Shown here piece by piece: positions 1-10,662 of a DNA stretch of 64,000 nt (its first letter is position 1; each line of letters begins with the position of its first letter). The position numbers and the translations under genes are program-made. This DNA is from Hippophae tibetana (Eukaryota; Streptophyta; Magnoliopsida; Rosales; Elaeagnaceae), in NCBI GenBank assembly GCA_037013495.1, contig CM072810.1, forward strand, positions 39,337,843 to 39,401,842, given 5' to 3'. Below the pieces are notes generated by a model. That model did no database searches, was not told the DNA's origin, and was given only the letters and a program-made list of their open reading frames with translations.

Positions 1-20
1 TTTCTATGAAATTTAGGATA
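1..20. repeat. Partial monomer at left edge
   Basis: These 20 bp are the 3' end of a monomer whose body lies outside the window. They match 2957-2976, just before the second pentamer copy. This suggests that another copy of the same higher-order unit lies to the left. Confidence 0.9.
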
Positions 21-2976
21 TCACACTGCAAGTGGAGCCATTTTCTCTTCATTATGATTAGAGTCATCTTTTCTAACAATTGGGTCAAAACACATGTTCA
101 CTCTCACCACTATCCTTCATATATTGAGGAACAATTTCCTTCCCTCCTCGAAAGTAGACTGCTCTCAACTTAGGCAAAAGTGATGCAGTTGGAATACTTG
201 CCCAATAGATTCATTTAAGAGTATGTTCGGTGGGCATGTACATGGACTTAAGCAAGGTAACTTTGGCATTAAAATGATAAGGTAGTGTAGGAATGATTTT
301 CTCAATCTAATTTTCTTTACAAATAGGTCCAATAAACTTCTTCAAGGAGTTGATAATGTTTGAAAAACATTGAAAGACTTTGGCCAAAGTTTCATCCCCT
401 TGCATGATATAGAGCTCAAAATTTCAATTCAACTTCATAATTCTAGATTGATTTTAATATTGAAATGCTTATATGAGTGGTCTCAAAAATCATTCATGTT
501 GTTTTCAAGAAGTCCACTTTTAAATTAATTGTAATAATCATTTTAGAGCGCTAATTTCCTTTTTTTAATAATCCTAAAAATGGGTTTTTTTCTTTTTAAG
601 AAATTTAGGAAATCACACTGCAAGTAGAGCCATTTTCTCTTCATTATGATTAGAGTCATCTTTTGCAACAATTGGGCCAAAAACATGTTTACTCTCACCA
701 CTATCCTTGATGTCTTGAGCGCCAATATCTTTCCCTCCTTGAAAGTAGATTGCTCTCACCTTGGGAAAAAGTGATGCAGTACGAATACTTGCCCAAAAGA
801 TTCATGTAAGAGTATGTTCGGTGGGCTTGTACATGGACTTAAGCAAGGTAACTTTGGCATTAAAATGATAAGGTAGTATCGGAATGATTTTCTCAATCTA
901 ATTTTCATTGCTAATAGGTCCACCCAAATTCATTAAGGAGTTGATAATGATTGAAATACATTCAAAGACTTTGTCCAAAGTGTTTTCCCCTTGCATGATA
1001 TAGAGCTCAAAATTTCAATTCAACTTCATAATTCTAGATTTATTTTAATGTTGAAAATGCTTATATGAGTGGTCTCCAAAATCATTCATGTTGTATTGAA
1101 GAAGTACACTTTTAAATTAATTGTAATAATCATTTTAGATCCCTAATTACCTTTTTTTAATAAACCTAAAAAGGGTTTTTTATATTCTATGAAATTTAGG
1201 AAATCACACTGCAAGTAGAGCCATTTTTTCTTCATTATGATTAGAGTCATCTTTTATAATAATTGGGTCAAAAACATGTTCACTCTCACCACTATCCTTG
1301 ATGTCTTGAGCGCCAATTTCTTTCCCTCCTCGAAAGTAGATTGCTCTCAACTTGGGCAAAAGTGATGCAGTTCGAATACTTGCCCAATAGATTCATTTAA
1401 GAGTATGTTCGGTGGGCTTGTACATGGACTTAAGCAAGGTAACTTTGGCATTAAAATGATAAGGTAGTATAGGAATGATTTTCTCAATCTAATTTTCTTT
1501 GTAAATAGGTCCACTAAACTTCTTCAAGGAGTTGATAATGTTTGAAAAACATTGAAAGACTTTGTCCAAAGTTTCTTCCCCTTCCATGATATAGTGCTCA
1601 AAATTTCAATTCAACTTCATAATTCTAGATTTATTTTAAAATTCAAAATGTTTATATGAGTGGTCTCAAAAATCATTCATATTGTTTTGAAGAATTACAA
1701 TTTTAAATTAATTGTAATAATCATTTTAGAGCCTTAATTTCCTTTTTTTAATAATCCTAAAAATGGGTTTTTTTCTTTCTAAGAAATTTAGGAAATCACA
1801 CTGCAAGTAGAGCCATTTTCTCTTCATTATGATTAGAGTCATCTTTTATAATAATTGGGTCAAAAACATGTTCACTCTCACCACTATCCTTGATGTCTTG
1901 AGCGCCAATTTCTTTCCCTCCTCGAAAGTTGATTGCTCTCAACTTGGGCAAAAGTGATGCAGTTCGAATACTTGCCCAATAGATTCATTTAAGAGTATGT
2001 TCGGTGGGCATGTACATGGACTTAAGCAAGGTAACTTTGGCATTAAAATGATAAGGTAGTGTAGGAATGATTTTCTCAATCTAATTTTCTTTACCAATAG
2101 GTCCAATAAACTTCTTCAAGGAGTTGATAATGTTTGAAAAACATTGAAAGACTTTGTCCAAAGTTTCTTCCCCTTCCATGATATAGTGCTCAAAATTTCA
2201 ATTGAACTTTGTAATTCTAGATTGATTTTAATATTGAAATGCTTATATGAGTGGTCTCAAAAATCATTCATGTTTTTTTTGAGGAAGTACAATTTTAAAT
2301 TCATCATAATAATAATTTTAGATACCTAATTACTTTTTTTAATATCCCGAAAAAAGGGTTTCTTATTTTTTAAAAATTTAGGAAATCACACTGCAAGTAG
2401 AGCCATTTTCTCTTCATTATGATTAGAGTCATCTTTTCTAACAATTGGGCCAAAAACATGTTCACTCTCACGACTATCCTTGATCTCTTGAGGGCTAATT
2501 TCTTTCCCTCCTCGAAAGTCGATTGCTCTCAACTTCGGCAAAAGTGATGCAGTTCGAATACTTGCCCAACAGATTCATTTAAGAGTATGTTCGATGGGCA
2601 TGTACATGGACTTAAGCAAGGTAACTTTGGCATTAAAATGATAAGGTTGTATAGGAATGATTTTCTCAATCTAATTTTCTTTGCAAATAGGTCCACTAAA
2701 CTTCTTCAAGGAGTTGATAATGTTTGACAAAAATTGAAAGACTTTGTCCAAAGTTTCTTCCCCTTGCATGATATAGTGCTCAAAATTTCAATTCAACTTC
2801 ATAATTCTAGATTGATTTTAATATTGAAATGCTTATATGAGTGGTCTCAAAAATCAATCATATTGTTTTGAAGAATTACAATTTTAAATTAATTGTAATA
2901 ATCATTTTAGAGCCCTAATTTCCTTTTTTTAATAATCCTAAAAATGGGTTTTTTTCTTTCTATGAAATTTAGGATA
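21..2976. repeat. Five-monomer higher-order repeat, copy 1 (types alpha-beta-gamma-delta-epsilon)
   Basis: Five distinguishable monomers, 2956 bp in total. Alpha (21) has ggatatcac, cacatgttc, catatattgagg and ttggaatac. Beta (613) has gcaacaattgggcc and gctaataggtccaccca. Gamma (1204) has tataataattgggtc and ends with gaagaattac. Delta (1796) has the tataataattgggtc head and a tail with catcataataataatt. Epsilon (2386) has gatctcttgagggctaat. The next five monomers repeat this order, which defines the higher-order unit. Confidence 0.92.
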
Positions 2977-5931
2977 TCACACTGCAAGTGGAGCCATTTT
3001 CTCTTCATTATGATTAGAGTCATCTTTTCTAACAATTGGGTCAAAACACATGTTCACTCTCACCACTATCCTTCATATATTGAGGAACAATTTCCTTCCC
3101 TCCTCGAAAGTAGACTGCTCTCAACTTAGGCAAAAGTGATGCAGTTGGAATACTTGCCCAATAGATTCATTTAAGAGTATGTTCGGTGGGCATGTACATG
3201 GACTTAAGCAAGGTAACTTTGGCATTAAAATGATAAGGTAGTGTAGGAATGATTTTCTCAATCTAATTTTCTTTACAAATAGGTCCAATAAACTTCTTCA
3301 AGGAGTTGATAATGTTTGAAAAACATTGAAAGACTTTGGCCAAAGTTTCATCCCCTTGCATGATATAGAGCTCAAAATTTCAATTCAACTTCATAATTCT
3401 AGATTGATTTTAATATTGAAATGCTTATATGAGTGGTCTCAAAAATCATTCATGTTGTTTTCAAGAAGTCCACTTTTAAATTAATTGTAATAATCATTTT
3501 AGAGCGCTAATTTCCTTTTTTTAATAATCCTAAAAATGGGTTTTTTTCTTTTTAAGAAATTTAGGAAATCACACTGCAAGTAGAGCCATTTTCTCTTCAT
3601 TATGATTAGAGTCATCTTTTGCAACAATTGGGCCAAAAACATGTTTACTCTCACCACTATCCTTGATGTCTTGAGCGCCAATATCTTTCCCTCCTTGAAA
3701 GTAGATTGCTCTCACCTTGGGAAAAAGTGATGCAGTACGAATACTTGCCCAAAAGATTCATGTAAGAGTATGTTCGGTGGGCTTGTACATGGACTTAAGC
3801 AAGGTAACTTTGGCATTAAAATGATAAGGTAGTATCGGAATGATTTTCTCAATCTAATTTTCATTGCTAATAGGTCCACCCAAATTCATTAAGGAGTTGA
3901 TAATGATTGAAATACATTCAAAGACTTTGTCCAAAGTGTTTTCCCCTTGCATGATATAGAGCTCAAAATTTCAATTCAACTTCATAATTCTAGATTTATT
4001 TTAATGTTGAAAATGCTTATATGAGTGGTCTCCAAAATCATTCATGTTGTATTGAAGAAGTACACTTTTAAATTAATTGTAATAATCATTTTAGATCCCT
4101 AATTACCTTTTTTTAATAAACCTAAAAAGGGTTTTTTATATTCTATGAAATTTAGGAAATCACACTGCAAGTAGAGCCATTTTTTCTTCATTATGATTAG
4201 AGTCATCTTTTATAATAATTGGGTCAAAAACATGTTCACTCTCACCACTATCCTTGATGTCTTGAGCGCCAATTTCTTTCCCTCCTCGAAAGTAGATTGC
4301 TCTCAACTTGGGCAAAAGTGATGCAGTTCGAATACTTGCCCAATAGATTCATTTAAGAGTATGTTCGGTGGGCTTGTACATGGACTTAAGCAAGGTAACT
4401 TTGGCATTAAAATGATAAGGTAGTATAGGAATGATTTTCTCAATCTAATTTTCTTTGTAAATAGGTCCACTAAACTTCTTCAAGGAGTTGATAATGTTTG
4501 AAAAACATTGAAAGACTTTGTCCAAAGTTTCTTCCCCTTCCATGATATAGTGCTCAAAATTTCAATTCAACTTCATAATTCTAAATTTATTTTAAAATTC
4601 AAAATGTTTATATGAGTGGTCTCAAAAATCATTCATATTGTTTTGAAGAATTACAATTTTAAATTAATTGTAATAATCATTTTAGAGCCTTAATTTCCTT
4701 TTTTTAATAATCCTAAAAATGGGTTTTTTTCTTTCTAAGAAATTTAGGAAATCACACTGCAAGTAGAGCCATTTTCTCTTCATTATGATTAGAGTCATCT
4801 TTTATAATAATTGGGTCAAAAACATGTTCACTCTCACCACTATCCTTGATGTCTTGAGCGCCAATTTCTTTCCCTCCTCGAAAGTTGATTGCTCTCAACT
4901 TGGGCAAAAGTGATGCAGTTCGAATACTTGCCCAATAGATTCATTTAAGAGTATGTTCGGTGGGCATGTACATGGACTTAAGCAAGGTAACTTTGGCATT
5001 AAAATGATAAGGTAGTGTAGGAATGATTTTCTCAATCTAATTTTCTTTACCAATAGGTCCAATAAACTTCTTCAAGGAGTTGATAATGTTTGAAAAACAT
5101 TGAAAGACTTTGTCCAAAGTTTCTTCCCCTTCCATGATATAGTGCTCAAAATTTCAATTGAACTTTGTAATTCTAGATTGATTTTAATATTGAAATGCTT
5201 ATATGAGTGGTCTCAAAAATCATTCATGTTTTTTTTGAGGAAGTACAATTTTAAATTCATCATAATAATAATTTTAGATCCCTAATTACTTTTTTTAATA
5301 TCCCGAAAAAGGGTTTCTTATTTTTAAAATATTTAGGAAATCACACTGCAAGTAGAGCCATTTTCTCTTTATTATGATTAGAGTCATCTTTTCTAACAAT
5401 TGGGCCAAAAACATGTTCACTCTCACGACTATCCTTGATCTCTTGAGGGCTAATTTCTTTCCCTCCTCGAAAGTCGATTGCTCTCAACTTCGGCAAAAGT
5501 GATGCAGTTCGAATACTTGCCCAACAGATTCATTTAAGAGTATGTTCGGTGGGCATGTACATGGACTTAAGCAAGGTAACTTTGGCATTAAAATGATAAG
5601 GTTGTATAGGAATGATTTTCTCAATCTAATTTTCTTTGAAAATAGGTCCACTAAACTTCTTCAAGGAGTTGATAATGTTTGAAAAAAATTGAAAGACTTT
5701 GCCCAAAGTTTCTTCCCCTTGCATGATGTAGTGCTCAAAATTTCAATTCAACTTCATAATTCTAGATTGATTTTAATATTGAAATTCTTATATGAGTGGT
5801 CTCAAAAATCATTCATATTTTTTTGAAGAATTACAATTTTAAATTAATTGTAATAATCATTTTAGCGCCCTAATTTCCTTTTTTTAATAATCCTAAAAAT
5901 TGGTTTTTTTCTTTCTATGAAATTTAGGATA
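2977..5931. repeat. Five-monomer higher-order repeat, copy 2
   Basis: Repeats the alpha-beta-gamma-delta-epsilon order of 21-2976. By eye the first four monomers are nearly identical to copy 1; one visible change is tctagattta at 1624 against tctaaattta at 4580. Most differences lie in the fifth monomer: one A fewer in the gaaaaaaggg run, gttcgatggg against gttcggtggg, and gatatagtg against gatgtagtg. The pattern fits a recent duplication by unequal exchange. Confidence 0.92.
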
Positions 5932-8296
5932 TCACACTGCAAGTGGAGCCATTTTCTCTTCATTATGATTAGAGTCATCTTTTCTAACAATTGGGTCAAA
6001 ACACATGTTCACTCTCACCACTATCCTTCATATATTGAGGAACAATTTCCTTCCCTCCTCGAAAGTAGACTGCTCTCAACTTAGGCAAAAGTGATGCAGT
6101 TGGAATACTTGCCCAATAGATTCATTTAAGAGTATGTTCGGTGGGCATGTACATGGACTTAAGCAAGGTAACTTTGGCATTAAAATGATAAGGTAGTGTA
6201 GGAATGATTTTCTCAATCTAATTTTCTTTACAAATAGTTCCAATAAACTTCTTCAAGGAGTTGATAATGTTTGAAAAACATTGAAAGACTTTGTCCAAAG
6301 TTTCATCCCCTTGCATAATATAGAGCTCAAAATTTCAATTCAACTTCATAATTCTAGATTGATTTTAATATTGAAATGCTTATATGAGTGGTCTCAAAAA
6401 TCATTCATGTTGTTTTGAAGAAGTCCACTTTTAAATTAATTGTAATAATCATTTTAGAGCGCTAATTTCCTTTTTTTAATAATCCTAAAAATGGGTTTTT
6501 TTCTTTCTAAGAAATTTAGGAAATCACACTGCAAGTAGTGCCATTTTCTCTTCATTATGATTAGAGTCATCTTTTATAATAATTGGGTCAAAAATATGTT
6601 CACTCTCACCACTATCCTTGATGTCTTGAGCGCCAATTTCTTTCCCTCCTCGAAAGTAGATTGCTCTCAACTTGGGCAAAAGTGATGCAGTTCGAATACT
6701 TGCCCAATAGATTCATTTAAGAGTATGTTCGGTGGGCATGTACATGGACTTAAGCAAGGTAACTTTGGCATTAAAATGATAAGGTAGTGTAGGAATGATT
6801 TTCTCAATCTAATTTTCTTTGTAAATAGGTCCACTAAACTTCTTCAAGGAGTTGATAATGTTTGAAAAAACATTGAAAGACTTTGTCCAAAGTTCTTCCC
6901 CTTCCATGATATAGTGCTCAAAATTTCAATTCAACTTCATAATTCTAGATTTATTTTAATATTCAAAATGCTTATATGAGTGGTCTCAAAAATCATTCAT
7001 ATTGTTTTGAAGAATTACAATTTTAAATTAATTGTAATAATCATTTTAGAGATTTAATTTCCTTTTTTTAATAATCCTAAAAATGGGTTTTTTTCTTTCT
7101 AAGAAATTTAGGAAATCACACTGCAAGTAGAGCCATTTTCTCTTCATTATGATTAGAGTCATCTTTTATAATAATTGGGTCAAAAACATGTTCACTCTCA
7201 CCACTATCCTTGATGTCTTGAGCGCCAATTTCTTTCCCTCCTCGAAAGTAGATTGCTCTCAACTTGGGCAAAAGTGATGCAGTTCGAATACTTGCCCAAT
7301 AGATTCATTTAAGAGTATGTTCGGTGGGCATGTACATGGACTTAAGCAAGGTAACTTTGGCATTAAAATGATAAGGTAGTGTAGGAATGATTTTCTCAAT
7401 CTAATTTTCTTTACAAATAGGTCCAATAAACTTCTTCAAGGAGTTGATAATGTTTGAAAAACATTGAAAGACTTTGTCCAAAGTTTCTTCCCCTTCCATG
7501 ATATAGTGCTCAAAATTTCAATTGAACTTTGTAATTCTAGATTGATTTTAATATTGAAATGCTTATATGAGTGGTCTCAAAAATCATTCATGTTTTTTTT
7601 GAGGAAGTACAATTTTAAATTCATCATAATAATAATTTTAGATCCCTAATTACTTTTTTTAATATCCCGAAAAAAGGGTTTCTTATTTTTAAAAAATCTA
7701 GGAAATCACACTGCAAGTAGAGCCATTTTCTCTTCATTATGATTAGAGTCATCTTTTCTAACAATTGGGCCAAAAACATGTTCACTCTCACCACTATCCT
7801 TGATCTCTTGAGGGCTAATTTCTTTCCCTCCTAGAAAGTCGATTGCTCTCAACTTCGGCAAAAGTGATGCAGTTCGAATACTTGCCCAACAGATTCATTT
7901 AAGAGTATGTTCGGTGGGCATGTACATGGACTTAAGGAAGGTAACTTTGGCATTAAAATGATAAGGTTGTATAGGAATGATTTTCTCAATCTAATTTTCT
8001 TTGCAAATAGGTCCACTAAACTTCTTCAAGGAGTTGATAATGTTTGAAAAAAATTGAAAGACTTTGTCCAAAGTTTCTTCCCCTTGCATGATGTAGTGCT
8101 CAAAATTTCAATTCAACTTCATAATTCTAGATTGATTTTATTATTGAAATGCTTATATGCGTGGTCTCAAAAATCATTCATATTTTTTTGAAGAATTACA
8201 ATTTTAAATTAATTGTAATAATCATTTTAGAGCCCTAATTTCCTTTTTTTAATAATCCTAAAAATGGGTTTTTTTCTTTCTATGAAATTTAGGATA
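5932..8296. repeat. Four-monomer variant of the pentamer (beta monomer missing)
   Basis: Alpha (5932), gamma (6524), delta (7116) and epsilon (7706), total 2365 bp, followed by alpha again at 8297. Compared with the two preceding pentamers, the beta monomer (gcaacaattgggcc with gctaataggtccaccca) is absent and its place is taken directly by gamma. This is the expected product of an unequal exchange that removes one monomer length while keeping the phase. Confidence 0.85.
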
Positions 8297-8888
8297 TCAC
8301 ACTGCAAGTGGAGCCATTTTCTCTTCATTATGATTAGAGTCATCTTTTCTAACAATTGGGTCAACACACATGTTCACTCTCACCACTATCCTTCATATAT
8401 TGAGGAACAATTTCCTTCCCTCCCCGAAAGTAGACTGCTCTCAACTTAGGCAAAAGTGATGCAGTTGGAATACTTGCCCAATAGATTCATTTAAGAGTAT
8501 GTTCGGTGGGCATGTACATGGACTTAAGCAAGGTAACTTTGGCATTAAAATGATAAGGTAGTGTAGGAATGATTTTCTCAATCTAATTTTCTTTACAAAT
8601 AGGTCCAATAAACTTCTTCAAGGAGTTGATAATGTTTGAAAAACATTGAAAGACTTTGTCCAAAGTTTCATCCCCTTGCATGATATAGAGCTCAAAATTT
8701 CAATTCAACTTCATAATTCTAGATTGATTTTAATATTGAAATGCTTATATGAGTGGTCTCAAAAATCATTCATGTTGTTTTCAAGAAGTCCACTTTTAAA
8801 TTAATTGTAATAATCATTTTAGAGCGCTAATTTCCTTTTTTTAATAATCCTAAAAATGGGTTTTTTTCTTTCTAAGAAATTTAGGAAA

Positions 8889-9480
8889 TCACACTGCAAG
8901 TAGAGCCATTTTCTCTTCATTATGATTAGAGTCATCTTTTGCAACAATTGGGTCAAAACACATGTTCACTCTCACCACTATCCTTCATATATTGAGGAAC
9001 AATTTCCTTCCCTCCTCGAAAGTAGACTGCTCTCAACTTAGGCAAAAGTGATGCAGTTGGAATACTTGCCCAATAGATTCATTTAAGAGTATGTTCGGTA
9101 GGCATGTACATGGACTTAAGCAAGGTAACTTTGGCATTAAAATGACAAGGTAGTGTAGGAATGATTTTCTCAATCTAATTTTCTTTACAAATAGGTCCAA
9201 TAAACTTCTTCAAGGAGTTGATAATGTTTGAAAAACATTGAAAGACTTTGTCCAAAGTTTCATCCCCTTGCATGTTATAGAGCTCAAAATTTCAATTCAA
9301 CTTCATAATTCTAGATTGATTTTAATATTGAAATGCTTATATGAGTGGTCTCAAAAATCATTCATGTTGTTTTCAAGAAGTCCACTTTTAAATTAATTGT
9401 AATAATCATTTTAGAGCGCTAATTTCCTTTTTTTAATAATCCTAAAAATGGGTTTTTTTCTTTCTAAGAAATTTAGGAAA
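8889..9480. repeat. Chimeric monomer: beta 5' end joined to alpha body
   Basis: The first ~60 bp carry the beta signature (caagtagagcc, then gcaacaattggg). Immediately after acaattggg the sequence switches to the alpha signature (tcaaaacacatg, catatattgagg, ttggaatac) and keeps the alpha tail (gttttcaagaagtcc). The switch point lies inside the acaattggg block, which is common to most monomers, as expected for homologous exchange or gene conversion. Confidence 0.88.
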
Positions 9481-9906
9481 TCACACTGCAAGTAGAGCCA
9501 TTTTCTCTTCATTATGATTAGAGTCATCTTTTGCAACAATTGGGCCAAAAACATGTTCACTCTCACCACTATCCTTGATGTCTTGAGCGCCAATATCTTT
9601 CCCTCCTTGAAAGTAGATTGCTCTCACCTTGGGAAAAAGTGATGCAGTTCGAATACTTGCCCAAAAGATTCATGTAAGAGTATGTTCGGTGGGCTTGTAC
9701 ATGGACTTAAGCAAGGTAACTTTGGCATTAAAATGATAAGGTAGTATCGGAATGATTTTCTCAATCTTATTTTCATTGCTAATAGGTCCACCCAAATTCA
9801 TTAAGGAGTTGATAATGATTGAAATACATTCAAAGACTTTGTCCAAAGTTTTTTCCCCTTGCATGATATAGAGCTCAAAATTTCAATTCAACTTCATAAT
9901 TCTAGA
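9451..9906 (-). pseudogene. Relic of Ty1/copia-type retrotransposon gag (UBN2-like), best-preserved copy
   Basis: On the minus strand one frame runs for about 152 codons with only three stops, all TGA (complement at 9883-9885, 9670-9672 and 9481-9483). In order it shows SRIMKLN, a stop, NFELYIMQGEKTLDKVF, then IINSLMNLGGPISNENKIEK, a KIIP-LP block, FNAKVTLLK, a linker, an acidic stretch (KDSGESEHVFG, KDDSNHNEE), KMALLAV, a stop, and FPKFLRKKK. The motif order matches plant copia Gag: an ELF-x-M-x-GE-x-(I/L) segment, F-x-IIN-x-L, KI-x-x-x-LP, AKVT, an acidic Ser/Glu/Asp linker, and a MAL-x-x-x-(R/K)F-x-(K/R)FL-K-K segment. In functional elements a zinc knuckle, protease, integrase and reverse transcriptase follow; none is present here. 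Most other monomers also carry a TAG at the ENKIEK lysine; this copy has AAG there. The gag assignment is inference from motif order, without a database search. The fragment cannot make a working Gag. Confidence 0.78.
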
Positions 9907-10050
9907 TTTATATTAATGTTGAAAATGCTTATATGAGTGGTCTCCAAAATCATTCATGTTGTATTGAAGAAGTACACTTTTAAATTAATTGTAATAATCA
10001 TTTTAGATCCCTAATTACCTTTTTTTAATAAACCTAAAAAGGGTTTTTTA
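9907..10050. other. AT-rich spacer part of the monomer (exemplar)
   Basis: The part of the monomer outside the gag-like segment, shown here for one copy. It holds the most variable sequence of the repeat: a gtattgaagaagtacac or ttttttttgaggaag variant segment, ttaaattaattgtaataat or catcataataataatt, and T and A runs around cctttttttaata. I recognise no gene, promoter or RNA in it. Some of it may be further, unrecognisable retrotransposon sequence. Confidence 0.6.
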
Positions 10051-10071
10051 TATTCTATGAAATTTAGGAAA

Positions 10072-10662
10072 TCACACTGCAAGTAGAGCCATTTTCTCTT
10101 CATTATGATTAGAGTCATCTTTTATAATAATTGGGTCAAAAACATGTTCACTCTCACCACTATCCTTGATGTCTTGAGCGCCAATTTCTTTCCCTCCTCG
10201 AAAGTAGATTGCTCTCAACTTGGGCAAAAGTGATGCAGTTCGAATACTTGCCCAATAGATTCATTTAAGAGTATGTTCGGTGGGCATGTACATGGACTTA
10301 AGCAAGGTAACTTTGGCATTAAAATGATAAGGTAGTGTAGGAATGATTTTCTCAATCTAATTTTCTTTACAAATAGGTCCAATAAACTTCTTCAAGGAGT
10401 TGATAATGTTTGAAAAACATTGAAAGACTTTGTCCAAAGTTTCTTCCCCTTCCATGATATAGTGCTCAAAATTTCAATTGAACTTTGTAATTCTAGATTG
10501 ATTTTAATATTGAAATGCTTATATGAGTGGTCTCAAAAATCATTCATGTTGTTTTCAAGAAGTCCACTTTTAAATTAATTGTAATAATCATTTTAGAGCG
10601 CTAATTTCCTTTTTTTAATAATCCTAAAAATGGGTTTTTTTCTTTCTAAGAAATTTAGGAAA
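10072..10662. repeat. Chimeric monomer: gamma/delta body with alpha tail
   Basis: The head has the gamma/delta signature (tataataattgggtc). The middle has the delta-specific aactttgtaattctag. After attcatg it switches to the alpha tail gttttcaagaagtccac and ends with gagcgctaatttcc. In the pentamer, delta instead ends with a T run, gaggaagtac and catcataataataatt. This is a second clear recombinant monomer in the mosaic block. Confidence 0.82.
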
